Positions 12,403 through 21,779 of a stretch of 64,000 nucleotides of DNA are shown here, piece by piece. Position 1 is the stretch's first letter, and each line of letters begins with the position of its first letter. The notes below the pieces were generated by a model. The model was not told the origin of the DNA. It was given only the letters and a program-made list of their open reading frames with translations, and made no database searches. The position numbers and the translations under genes are program-made. Origin of the DNA: Dastarcus helophoroides (lineage: Eukaryota > Arthropoda > Insecta > Coleoptera > Bothrideridae); NCBI GenBank assembly GCA_028583605.1, contig CM053327.1, positions 36,076,626-36,140,625 on the forward strand. Direction: 5' to 3'.

Positions 12403-13235
12403 GGCTGGTTCCTGCACCACTGCTTATTTAGAGCGAAGGTGAGGCAGGAACTGTTTACGTATAGGTTGGGGTATGGCGTACTTCAAGGTTCTGTCTTGTC
12501 ACCGCTTCTATACTGTCTGTTCACAGCAGACATTCCAAGAATCAACCAGATGCATTGGCAACCTATGCTGACGACAGGGCGTTATTGACAAATTCTCTAA
12601 GTCCAGAATTGGTCACCAGATGACTACAGAGAGTGACAGACGAACTTCTAGAATACATTTGTACCTGAAAAATCAAAGTCAACGCAGACAAACCCCAAGC
12701 AGTTTTCTTCACCAGAAGACGACTCTAACGATTTCGTCATATTCATGTTTATGGGTAAAACGTCGACTGGAAACTTCAGGCAAAGTATCTAGGGATAATA
12801 CTCGCCAAAAGACTGACATTTCAGGCTCACATCGACTATGCAGTGTTCAAGGCCAAAATACTAAAGGGACTGCTGCTAGCAATGATTGGTAGAAATAGTA
12901 AACTAGGGCTTAACGTTTTGCTGTACACACCAATCATAAGATCAGCGATAACCTAAGCATCTGTAGCCTGGTCACAGGCTACCGATAATCAGATGAAGAA
13001 ACTTCAGGTGTCCCAGAACGTCCTTCTAAGGCAAGCCATGGATGCTCCATGGTTTGCTAGAAATGATCAACTCCATAGGGCAGTCGACCTACCTAAGGTA
13101 AGAAATTTCCTCAGGGAGGCAGATTCTAGAGCAATGTTGAGAGCGGAAACCCATCTCAACGAACTAGTTCGACAGCCAATGGATTACGACCCGAAAATCC
13201 CAATCAAAATTAGAAGACCAAGGATGGTTCTCTAA
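12403..13235 (+). pseudogene. Jockey-type reverse transcriptase, C-terminal part
   Basis: This continues the LINE interrupted at 9,308. Motif B (QGSVLSPLLY) and motif C (YADD) are recognisable across frameshifts. The thumb region follows, and an open C-terminal frame (12,993-13,235, 80 aa) contains MKKLQVSQNVLLRQAMDAP, NDQLHR and ADSRAMLRAETHLNELVRQ and ends RRPRMVL-stop, as in Jockey-clade ORF2 C-termini. Stops occur throughout 12,570-12,990. A ~230-bp 3' UTR and an A-run follow. Confidence 0.78.
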
Positions 13236-13471
13236 GCTGCATCATCGGCGATTATTGTCTTCCCATAGGGAAATTTTCGTTGCTTGTTGCAGACAAAACA
13301 GCTTACATTAGTGCTCCAGTGCTAATGTACTGTTCCGACGGAGGGATTGGAGGCCATGGGCCCGGCCCAAGAAGCAGGGGCTTTAGTCCGATGTCAGATG
13401 AAAATCCGACACTATCTGGGTTTTCTTCCCAGATGTCCCTAAAGGATTTCCCCTGCTCAACAAAAAAAAAA

Positions 13472-14540
13472 ACGTTTCAGAAGGATTCTACATTAGAGGT
13501 GATGATTTAAATGCTGACATTAACGGAATAATTTTGTTTCGGTTACCTTTTGCAGGAATATCGAAGTAAATTGAATTAAATCGCAAAAAGAAGCTGCCGC
13601 TGCTGAAAAAGGTTAAGTCAATATTGGCCCTCTATATTTTTAAGATCGATAATAATTACTTAATTTTAAGGGAAACCTTACTGCCGGCGAAGTAAAATTT
13701 AATGGCCTTGTAAACGTACCTTCCGTTAATGTAATGGATACGGGATTCAAAAGGGAACTCTGATAGAAAGCGGCAACAGGAATTATAGTAAAGCAAATAT
13801 CTCAATTAAATCCCCTGGCACAGACTGATAGCATGTTGCGTGCCGCCGGTAGATTCATGAACAAACAAAAAGGAGCAAATTACACAAAACTTTTTAAGTG
13901 CTCAACTGGCGCGATTGAATACACTGTATCGAACGTCATATTTCAAATTTTTAATAGAATTCAATTTCGACGTAAGTTGACGTTTCGCTTTACGACATCA
14001 ATTTGCCATGTTTATAAAATACACTTTCTAAAAAAAACACGTTTTAAATCAATGACCATAACATTTGGGATGTGCAAGTTCACTTTGGGCTCCAATACAT
14101 TTATCCGGACCGTAAAGCATTTTGTAAGAAAGCTGTAACTTTTAGCTTAAACTCGAGCCGGCTTCCTGATTACTACCTGAAAGCGCCATCTACCTTAAGA
14201 TAAATGACCGCTTCGCCCGGAAAGTCTTCATAGATCTTCATTTTCAGGGGACGTCTGACGCCACATCCGTCCACGTTGCCCTCACTCTCTTATTGGCGAA
14301 ATAAAAATGTAACGGAGCCCATTTACCTTGCCGCTTCAGCTTTCTAAAAAAATAAAACAGACGAAACGGTGGCTTATCGATTTTATAAATTCCTGAAAGC
14401 CGAGCTGTAATTAGGAAGAATTGACGACATTTTTAATGTGGATTGTAGAGGTACCAGTTTAGGTGAAAAATGTTACAGAAATGTTCTAGCTGAAGATATA
14501 TTGAACTATTTATTTTCTAAATTATTTTAGTAGTTTGTAT
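13472..14540. other. Non-coding stretch
   Basis: No supportable gene. The 101-aa frame at 13,833-14,138 has no motif. Composition is mixed; nothing with transposon ends was recognised. Confidence 0.5.
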
Positions 14541-14710
14541 CTGGGCTTCGAACTGGAACTGAACCGAAAACCGGAAACCGAAAACCGGAAACCGAAAACC
14601 GGAAACCGAAAACCGGAAACCGAAAAAAACCGTTATTTCTATCGGAACGAAAACCGGTACTGAACCGAAAAGAAAATATCGGTTTATTTAGGTTCAGTGC
14701 AAATTCAAAA
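14540..14710. repeat. CCGAAAACCGGAAA minisatellite within a dispersed repeat
   Basis: About four copies of a 14-bp unit CCGAAAACCGGAAA lie at about 14,563-14,622. Adjacent sequence (GGGCTTCGAACTGGAACTG on the left; CGGTTT and GGTTCAG on the right) is shared with 27,858-27,990, which ends in ATTCGAAGCCCTGG. The shared GGGCTTCGAA end suggests a dispersed DNA element with an internally expanded minisatellite. Confidence 0.6.
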
Positions 14711-15202
14711 GTCCACAGTTGACAAAACCACCCCACTTCAATTTCAACTTTACATTGAAAGTCTCGAATTACAACCCAATATTTTCGATCGATTATTTTT
14801 ATTATCATCTGTAACTATTATAAGTGAAGGAATTTTAATTTTCGTTATAAAAACGTGAATCGGTGGTGATGGTGCGTGCATAAGCAGCTGCTAAATATAT
14901 GCTCCATTAATAAACCCAAATTCTACGGGAATTAATGAGCGATTATTTCTGAAAATTGTGGTAAACCAAAGGTGTAAACAATAAGAACAGTGTAGTGATT
15001 AAAACAATACTAGAGACAAACAGATTAGTGCAATAATTAGTAATTTAAGGTAAGACGCTGCATTTGTATTAGCTCTGATAAGAGATAAGAAACCGTGACC
15101 TTCGAGGAGATAGTCCGGGGAACGGTTTCTTTCGTGGAAAAGACGTGCATCACAACATATAGTAATCAGATTAGGAATCAGCGCTGAAATAAAGAAATAA
15201 AC

Positions 15203-15982
15203 ATGGACAAGAATTATATGAGAGACGCCGACATAGAGGAGTCCTCCACAGACGAAGGAGGCAAGAGAAAAAGGATACGAGAAGAAACCTTAACGAGAAC
15301 AAAAAAAATGTCGAGAACGCCAATAAAAACAAAAACAATTGATAACGAGGATAAGCTTGATCTTATACTAAGTATGATGCAGGATATAAGAGAAGAAATG
15401 CAAGAAATAAAAAATGAACAGAAAAAATACAATAACGACATTAGAAAAATCCAAATCGAAAACAACAAACTAAGAGAAGAAAACGAGAGAATTATAAAAG
15501 AAAACGAGAAAATGAAAAAGGATATAAAAATAATAAGCAATAATTTGGAGTGGATCGAAAAAGATAAAAGGAAAAATAACATAATTGTCAACGGTCTAAC
15601 AGTAAATACAAACGACAATGCAATTTCAATTACAGAAATGGAAAATTTCTTTAAAGAAAAATTAGAAATACAAACCAAAGTTGAAGAAACTTACAACATT
15701 GGTAGAAATATATATCTTGTGAAATTGCAAAATGAAAATGAAAAGAAACGGATTATGAAAAACAAATCAAAGCTTAGAAAAATTAATGAAAAAATGTTCA
15801 TAAATGAAGACTTGAAGCATAAAGAAAGGGAGAAGCAGAGGCAACTAAAAAATAAAGCAGAAGAGGAGAAACGCATGGGTAAGAATATCAAAATGGGATA
15901 TAACAAGATAATAGTTGATGGAGAAACTTGGAAATGGAACAAAATCAAGGAAAAATTAGAAAATACAAATTCAAAAAACTGA
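15203..15982 (+). CDS. LINE ORF1: coiled-coil RNA-binding protein (259 aa)
   Basis: The intact frame begins with an acidic/basic N-terminus containing KRKRIR (residues 21-26), a possible nuclear signal. A long heptad-like, charged coiled coil covers about residues 48-122. A segment starting KRKNNIIVNGL (about 122-132) resembles the RRM-like core seen in ORF1 proteins of two-ORF LINEs. A strongly basic C-terminal third follows. By analogy with L1-type ORF1 proteins it would trimerise and bind the element RNA; this is inferred from layout, not from catalytic residues. It overlaps ORF2 by 55 bases if ORF2 starts at its first ATG. Codon use is A-rich like ORF2. Confidence 0.8.
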   Translation: MDKNYMRDADIEESSTDEGGKRKRIREETLTRTKKMSRTPIKTKTIDNEDKLDLILSMMQDIREEMQEIKNEQKKYNNDIRKIQIENNKLREENERIIKENEKMKKDIKIISNNLEWIEKDKRKNNIIVNGLTVNTNDNAISITEMENFFKEKLEIQTKVEETYNIGRNIYLVKLQNENEKKRIMKNKSKLRKINEKMFINEDLKHKEREKQRQLKNKAEEEKRMGKNIKMGYNKIIVDGETWKWNKIKEKLENTNSKN

Positions 15983-18900
15983 GCAATAAATCTAAAGAGG
16001 TAAATAGTATGATGACGAACAAGGCAATGAAAATGGATACGAAAACACATAAAAACACAACAATAGAAAAAATAAATAAAAAGGAAAAAACAGGAAAAGA
16101 AATTTGGAAAGTGGGAACATGGAATGTTAGAGGACTAAGGGGAAAAGAGGAGGAACTAATAGAAGAATTTGAAATGACAGGGATACAAATATTAACAATA
16201 ACAGAAACGAAGAAGAAGGGGCAAGGGGAACTAGTGCTAGAAAATGGACACCTTTTAATATACAGTGGAGTAGAACAAAATAAACATGCTGCGGCAGGGG
16301 TTGGGTGCATAATAGAGAAAGGATTAGTTGATAATATACTAAATTGGCAAGGCATTTCTGAAAGAATACTAAAAATAGAATTTGATGATATATATGGGGA
16401 ACGAATATGCATAATAATAGTGTATGGACCAAATGAAGATGATTTAGCGAGTAATAAAGATCAATTCTGGGAGGAACTAACATTGGCCACAGAGACAGGT
16501 AAAGGTAAAATTATCGTAATGGGAGATTTTAACAGTAGGGTGGGTAAAAGAGAGAATAGAAATGTAAATGTGATTGGAAACTGTGGAGAAACAAAAATAA
16601 ACAACAATGGGTTAAGAATGATAGAATATTGCATATTGAACGATCTCATAATAACAAATACGTTTTATGAACACCAGGATATACATAAATTTACAAGAAT
16701 AGCGGAAAACAGAAAAGAAAGATCCATAATTGACTACGTACTTGTGCAAAGAAATAATAGGAAATCGATCACGGATGTAAGAGTCAAAAGAAGTGCGGAA
16801 ATATTTAGTGATCATTACCAGGTTGTAGCAAAAATTAGGAAAAAGAAGAGGTGTAGGAGTGACAACGAACGACACGAAACTGCACCAGTAAAAAAAGAAA
16901 ATATTAAAACATACAGATTAAGAGAAAAATATATAGCAAACAGTTATCAACAAATTCTTGAGGGAAAAATAAGTAATATAGAAAAGGAGATTGAACAAAA
17001 AGATATTGAAGACATATGGCAAATATCTAAGGAGGTAGTAATAGAAGCAGCTAAACAAGCATGTGGCACGATTACAACCAACGCCAATAAAAAGGTAACT
17101 GCCTGGTGGAACGATGAAATCAAAAAAGAAGTTAAATTAAAAAAACAAGCGTGGAAAGAGTACTTAAATAATAACACCGCACAAAAATACACTTTGTATA
17201 AGGAGAGAAGAACCAAAGTAAAAAAAATGGTTTTGGAAGCTAAACAGAAGGCATGGGAATGTTTTGGGAAAAAAATGGAGGAGACAAATAAAGGAGATCG
17301 CAAGCTATTTTATAAAGCAGTGAAGACAATAAGAAAAGGAAAAGAAAAGAAATTGACGACTATAACAAGCAAAGAAGCCGCGTTGCTAAAAGATGAGAAT
17401 TTAATTATGAACAGATGGAAAGAATACTTTTACGAACTATTAAATCCACTGGAAACAGAGACACAAGAAGGCAAAGAAGTAACAACAATTGACACAATAG
17501 CAGATGAAGAAATTGAAGTACTTACGATAGAGGAAGTTGAAGAAGCAATCAAGGCAACAAAATGTGGAAAAGCACCCGGACATGATGGAATAACACCAGA
17601 TATGATTAAACACATGGGAAAGAAAGGTGTAAAACTCTTGTACAACATTTGTAATAAGACATGGATAAAAGGAAACATACCTAAAGATTGGGGAATAGGT
17701 GTTATTATGCCCATATATAAAAAGGGAGATAGAAAACAATGTTAAAATTATCAAGGTATAACTTTATTGAGCACGGTAGCAAAGATATATGAAAGGGTGT
17801 TAGCAAACAGGCTCCGTTTAGTCATAGAAACGCAATTAAGTGTATCCCAAAGTGGATTTAGAAGAGGCCATAGTATACAGGACCATATATTCACGATGAA
17901 ACAACTTACGGATAAAATATTAAGACAACGGAGAGAGGCATATCTAGCGTTCATTGATCTTGAAAAGGCTTTCGACAGAGCACCCAGAAAAGAAATATGG
18001 ATAAGTTTGGAACAACGAGGAGTCGGCCGAAAATTAATTGCTGGAATAAAAAGCATATATGAGGAAAATGCAAATTACGTCAGAACGCGAAATATGCAGT
18101 CTTCTACTTTCTACACAAGAGATGGTTTACGACAGGGAGGAGTACTTAGCCCATTACTATTCATTATCCTGATAGATGACATACTCAAACAAACATGTAC
18201 TAAAACAACAGGCCTACAAGTAGGATACTACAATCTACAAAAAGTCTGTATAAAAGAATGTGCATTTGCAGATGATATAGTAATAGTGGCCAATTCACCC
18301 GAAGACCTACAAACTAACTTAGAAATATGGAAAGATGCTCTAGAATCTAAGCAAATAAAAATAAATGTCAATAAAACAAAAGTAATGGCGATAACAGAAG
18401 ATGAAAATAAAAAAATAAATATACGATTGGAAAATAAGGATATACAGCAGGTCAAGGAATTCAAATATTTAGGAGTAATAATAGATAATAAAGGAAATCA
18501 GGATAGGGACATCAATGAACGAATAGAGAAAGCACTTAAAGCATATTACAGTATGTGTGCAACCATAGTCAAGAAGAAAGAAATATCCAAAAATACGAAA
18601 ATGTTGGTATACAAGACTTCCAGCCGATACTACTATTTGGAAGTGAAACCTGGGTTTTAACGGAGAGAATGAAAAGCCGAATACAAGCAGTCGAGATGAA
18701 GTTCTTAAGAGCGATAAAGGGAATAAGTAGAAGAGATCGAATAAGAAATCAAAAAGTGAGGGAAGAACTGGATGCTAAGCCTGTATTAGAAATTGTCGAA
18801 GAAAAACAATTAGGTTGGTGGGGACATATACAAAGGATGAAAGATAACATGCAAGTAAAGAAAATATGGGAAGCAAGAACATCGGACCGGAGACGTAGAG

Positions 18901-19022
18901 GCAGACCTAAAGAAAGATGGGATGACATCATTGATAAATTAATCCGAAAGAGACAATTAAACCTAAACGAAGCAAAAATTTTAGCGCTAAACAAAAAGGA
19001 ATGGAAAAAATTTTGTGAATAA
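15928..19022 (+). pseudogene. LINE ORF2: APE endonuclease plus reverse transcriptase, two lesions
   Basis: From the first ATG, residues ~62-300 form an exonuclease-endonuclease-phosphatase domain: GTWNVRGL (63-70), TETKK (92-96), VYGPN (165-169), GDFNSRVG (199-206), IIDYVLV (267-273) and SDHYQV (294-299). The catalytic-type E, D/N and SDH residues are all present. The RT starts near residue 545 (KCGKAPGHDGITPDM). A TAA at 17,743-17,745 interrupts it, and the same frame then continues through motif A (AFIDLEKAFDRAP), motif B (RQGGVLSPLLF), motif C (CAFADDIVIV) and FKYLGVIID. Near 18,615 a frameshift moves the C-terminal domain (GSETWVLTERM, QAVEMKFLRAIKG, GRPKERWDD) into another frame, ending at 19,022. 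An alternative start is the ATG at 16,009, 27 bases after the ORF1 stop. Confidence 0.85.
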
Positions 19023-19065
19023 AATAGAGAATACCAATCCCGACACCTTACGGTATAAGGGAATT

Positions 19066-19066
19066 G

Positions 19067-19115
<49 letters not shown>
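19066..19115. repeat. (TA)n microsatellite at LINE 3' end
   Basis: About 24 uninterrupted TA units directly follow the 3' UTR of the LINE. RTE-like elements commonly end in short tandem repeats rather than poly(A), so this is best read as the element tail, perhaps expanded after insertion. Confidence 0.9.
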
Positions 19116-19118
<3 letters not shown>

Positions 19119-19124
19119 TATTAT

Positions 19125-20144
19125 TGTATTGTTCACAAGTCTTTTTGAAACTCGGACCTTTTTTATTAAAATTTTGAATTTAAACTTATTTTTATTTTAT
19201 CTCATAAAGATCAGCTTTAAATTTAAAATATTGAGGTTTATTTTTAAATATTTCGATATTTATTAGTGGCATTTAAATCAAAATTATATAGAATTTTTGC
19301 AAAATAAATTTCGAATATTTTCTTTAATTTCACCTTTTTTCTGAAAATTCTGGGTTTACATATTCAATTCTTTGCTATTATTTCAATCGTTTTAAACAAT
19401 TGATGCCTGATCCGTAGCACGCGGCTTGCACTAATTTTTGATGTGGCCTGAGGTGCCTATGAAGTAAAGAGGCATCCTATTTTATTTAGCTAATTCATGA
19501 TTTCAGACTAAAATCGAAATTTCTAAAAAAGATCAAAACTTTAATTTTAAAATCGGTAAAAATAAACAAAAATTATCTTTAACGCGAAAAATTGAAGACA
19601 AAGGTTAAAAAATTTTAAAAATCATTCGAAATAAATTTATTTCAACGAATCCAATGGTCAAAGTTCAAATTAAACATGAAATTTTGAAAAAAAAGCTCAA
19701 ACAGAAAAACTGAAAATGTATAAGTGGAATTTTGGACGGTATAATTTTCAACTTTAAATGAAAAATCTTATGCAAAACTTTGAAAAGATAAAAAACTCTT
19801 AAAACAAAAATATTCTCGAATTTTCAATTATAAAATTTAAATACAGGATTTTGAGAAAATATTCAAATTTTGAACAAAAACTAAAAGTCATTCACACGAA
19901 TTCAGTTCTAACACGAAATTTCGAGAAAAAGTTCCAAATTTTAAGTATAAATTCGAAATTTAGAGAAAAAAGTTCAAATCTTGAGGTGAAGGTCAACATT
20001 TTGAGATTAAAAGACAAAATTTCCAAAAGAAAGTCTAGATTTCGAGTTTTGTAACAAAATTTTAGAGAAAAATATTAAGGTTCAAGTTTGAACTCAGAAT
20101 TTTCAGAAGAAACGGCTAAAATGTCAAATGAAAATTTTTGTGAC
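19125..20144. other. AT-rich low-complexity non-coding DNA
   Basis: Composed of degenerate runs such as AATTTTGA and TTCGAAATTT on both strands. The same texture occurs inside the hAT element and in 44-52 kb. No gene or element end recognised. Confidence 0.5.
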
Positions 20145-20387
20145 AGGGTTTTCTTTATGTTTTTTTCAATTTTTTTAACATTTCTTCGGCCCAGTTTGGA
20201 AATATTTAAATTTTTATGGTTTGTTGACAATTTTATAAACAGTTTTTGAAATGCGAGTACGTGATATTTAAATTTATTGAAAACGTCACTTCATGACAGT
20301 TTACAAATTAAAAGGTTAGACAATGATAATGAAAAATAGTAGTTGATAAATTAGGAAAATATAAAAAAATACATAAAAGAGGTTGTA

Positions 20388-20434
20388 GCACTGGACATCG
20401 ATGTTTCGCTCTCATTTGAGCTCGTCAGCAGTGC
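20388..20434 (-). ncRNA. Type I hammerhead ribozyme, copy 1
   Basis: Read on the minus strand, the order is: stem I strand GCACTG; core CTGACGA (fits CUGANGA); stem II GCTC, loop AAATGA, GAGC; core GAAA; stem III ACAT, two-base loop CG, ATGT; cleavage-site C at 20,394 (GUC triplet); stem I strand CAGTGC. All three helices are fully complementary (6, 4 and 4 bp). A short internal loop then GTT/AAC pairing can extend stem I, where the activating tertiary contact of natural type I ribozymes forms. Cleavage is predicted between 20,394 and 20,393. The very short stem III is typical of hammerheads in Penelope-like elements and retrozymes, which often act as dimers. Confidence 0.9.
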
Positions 20435-20771
20435 ATAACATGGAAAGGGAACAATGGGGAAGAAATACTTAAAAATAATTTTTTTTTTAAATATAAAAAA
20501 GAAAAATAAAGAAATTTTAACATGAATAGACGTTTCATCATTAATTTACTGTGTTAAAAATTTACTGTGTTAAAAATTTAAATATTTGAAGCCCAATCCA
20601 CAAGAAACAACTACTCCGAGGGCTAATACCCCTTCCGGCATTGAACTACACTCGTGGGTCGAACTTACATGCTCTTGGTGACTACTGTTCCTAACCGCTG
20701 AAATCTATTCAGCTTGGTAGTTAGAAGCACTCACCATTTGCGGAGTCCGTTCGTTCCGTTAGAGGAATAGG

Positions 20772-21013
20772 TTTATTCTTCATGGTAGACCCTTATTGAC
20801 CGGAAATATTATGTTTTTTTTTTTTGTAAACTGTCATGAAGTGACGTTTACAATAAATTTAAATATCACGTAGTCGCATTTCAAAAACTGTTTATAAAAT
20901 TGTCAACAAACCATAAAAATTTAAATATTTCCAAACTGGGCCGAAGAAATGTTAAAAAAATTGAAAAAAACATAATATTTCCGGTCAATAAGGGTCTACC
21001 ATGAAGAATAAAT
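20772..21013. repeat. Inverted ~45-bp termini of the hammerhead family
   Basis: The terminal motif with TTCTTCATGGTAGACCC and TTATTGACCGGAAATATTATG appears at about 20,772-20,815 and inverted at 20,968-21,012. The same motif ends the copies at 23,436-23,486 and 23,761, and in diverged form at 24,977 and 62,125. It is therefore the conserved 3' end of the family. Confidence 0.8.
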
Positions 21014-21143
21014 AGGGTTTTCTTTAATAAATCCCACTTTTCTGGAAATGTTGACTTTTTTCTCGAAATTTTGACTTTAACCTTAAAATTGAAACACAGA
21101 ACTTGTCCCTGAAACCAAGAAAGATTAAAAACCGCAACAAAGG

Positions 21144-21192
21144 TTGCTTTAACGCGTTTCGACAGCCAAGCTGTCATCTTCAGAGAGAAACT
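21144..21192 (-). ncRNA. Hammerhead-like motif in the inverted arm of family B
   Basis: Minus-strand counterpart: core CTGAAGA (complement of 21,178-21,184), identical stem II, GAAA at 21,158-21,161 and the same stem I layout with one mismatch. It faces the plus-sense units head to head. Confidence 0.5.
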
Positions 21193-21399
21193 CTGCTGTC
21201 GAAACGCGTTAAAGCAACTTTTGTTGTGTTTTTTAATCTTTCTTGGTTTCAGGGGACAAGTTCTGTGTTTCAAATTTTAAAGATAACCAAGGACCAGTCC
21301 ATTCCATCAAACTTATGGCTTCCCGGTCTACAAAACGGAATCTCTACTTTAAGGTAACTACTAAAATTAGATTTATATCTGCTGACATCTACTTCCTCA

Positions 21400-21448
21400 G
21401 TTTCTCTCTGAGGATGACAGCTTGGCTGTCGAAACGCGTTAGAGCAAC
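21400..21448 (+). ncRNA. Hammerhead-like motif, family B unit 1
   Basis: The core is CTGAGGA at 21,408-21,414. Stem II pairs GACAGC with GCTGTC across a TTG loop (21,416-21,430), and GAAA lies at 21,431-21,434. Stem III is ACG/CGT with essentially no loop, followed by T at 21,440 in the cleavage position. Stem I pairs CTCT with AGAG, then a T-C mismatch, then GTT with AAC. It departs from the consensus by an extra T (21,415) between the core and stem II and by a GUU triplet, so activity is uncertain. Confidence 0.55.
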
Positions 21449-21629
21449 CTTTGTTGTGTTTTTTAATCTTTCTTGGTTTCAGGGAACAAGTTCTGTGTTT
21501 CAAATTTTGAAGATAACCAAGGACCAGTCCATTCCATCAAACTTATGGCTTCCCGGTCTACAAAACCGAATCTCTACTTTAAGGTAACTACTACAATTAG
21601 ATTTATATCTGCTGACATCTACTTCCTCA

Positions 21630-21678
21630 GTTTCTATCTGAAGATGACAGCTTGGCTGTCGAAACGCGTTAGAGCAAC
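21630..21678 (+). ncRNA. Hammerhead-like motif, family B unit 2
   Basis: Exactly 230 bp after the previous motif, with core CTGAAGA (21,638-21,644), the same GACAGC/GCTGTC stem II and GAAA at 21,661-21,664. One stem I pair is lost (A at 21,636). It has the same extra T and GUU triplet as unit 1. Confidence 0.5.
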
Positions 21679-21779
21679 CTTTGTTGTGTTTTTTAATCTT
21701 TTTTGGTTTCAGGGGACAAGTTCTGTGTTTCAATTTTTGAAGATAACCAAGGACCAGTCCGTTCCATTAACCTTAAAAT

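Larger units (their letters stand above)
9060..13471 (+). mobile_element. Decayed Jockey-type LINE, split by a hAT insertion
   Basis: The left part (about 9,060-9,308) encodes the RT palm start with the motif A-like segment FFDIFKVFDTVWH. The right part (12,395-13,471) continues with VLQGSVLSPLLY (motif B, about 12,480), then LATYADDRAL (motif C, about 12,555). It ends with a C-terminal domain and an A-run at about 13,462-13,472. The reading resumes at the exact base where the hAT target duplication ends, so the halves are one element. Jockey-clade identity is inferred from the FTADIPR and DAPWFARNDQLHR-type motifs. Many stops and shifts make it non-functional. Confidence 0.8.
14806..19112 (+). 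mobile_element. Nearly full-length RTE-like LINE with two ORFs and (TA)n tail
   Basis: The element has a 5' region, ORF1 (15,203-15,982), an overlapping ORF2 (15,928-19,022, broken twice), a ~40-bp 3' UTR and a (TA)n tail. A candidate 12-bp target duplication TATTTTTATTAT occurs at 14,794-14,805 and 19,113-19,124. It is AT-only, so it is suggestive rather than decisive. ORF2 organisation (APE endonuclease, RT, then a QAVEMKFLRAIKG...GRPKERWDD tail) matches the insect elements often mislabelled craniofacial development protein 2-like. The microsatellite tail instead of poly(A) fits RTE-like clades. Only two inactivating lesions were found, so it inserted recently. Confidence 0.8.
20158..21013. 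mobile_element. Hammerhead-bearing Penelope-like short retroelement, copy 1 (856 bp)
   Basis: It is flanked by a perfect 13-bp direct repeat AGGGTTTTCTTTA (20,145-20,157 and 21,014-21,026). The two ends are inverted copies of one ~170-bp arm (20,160-20,330 and 20,829-20,970). Only the right end carries the terminal ~45 bp with CCGGTCAATAAGGG and GAAGAATAAA. A hammerhead ribozyme lies next to the left arm on the minus strand. The middle (20,520-20,770) is less AT-rich and encodes nothing I recognise. Head-to-head arms, an 11-13-bp duplication and a hammerhead are the known hallmarks of Penelope-like elements. No RT or GIY-YIG domain is present, so it is non-autonomous or heavily deleted. Confidence 0.7.
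21090..21766 (+). mobile_element. Second hammerhead-like retroelement family: tandem/inverted array (677 bp)
   Basis: It is flanked by a perfect 13-bp direct repeat TTAACCTTAAAAT (21,077-21,089 and 21,767-21,779). It consists of a minus-sense arm (21,090-21,192) joined head to head with plus-sense tandem units of 229-230 bp (starting about 21,202, 21,431 and 21,661, the last partial). Each unit junction carries a hammerhead-like fold. The family ends with the motif AAGGACCAGTCC. No coding sequence is present. Its insertion architecture is the same as the neighbouring family, but its sequence is unrelated. It may be a Penelope-like terminal repeat array or a retrozyme-like element. Confidence 0.7.

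Noticed and set aside
15214..18994. Many minus-strand frames of 60-155 aa across the LINE
   Set aside because: Antisense shadows of the A-rich LINE ORFs; phenylalanine/serine-rich composition is the complement of lysine/asparagine codons.
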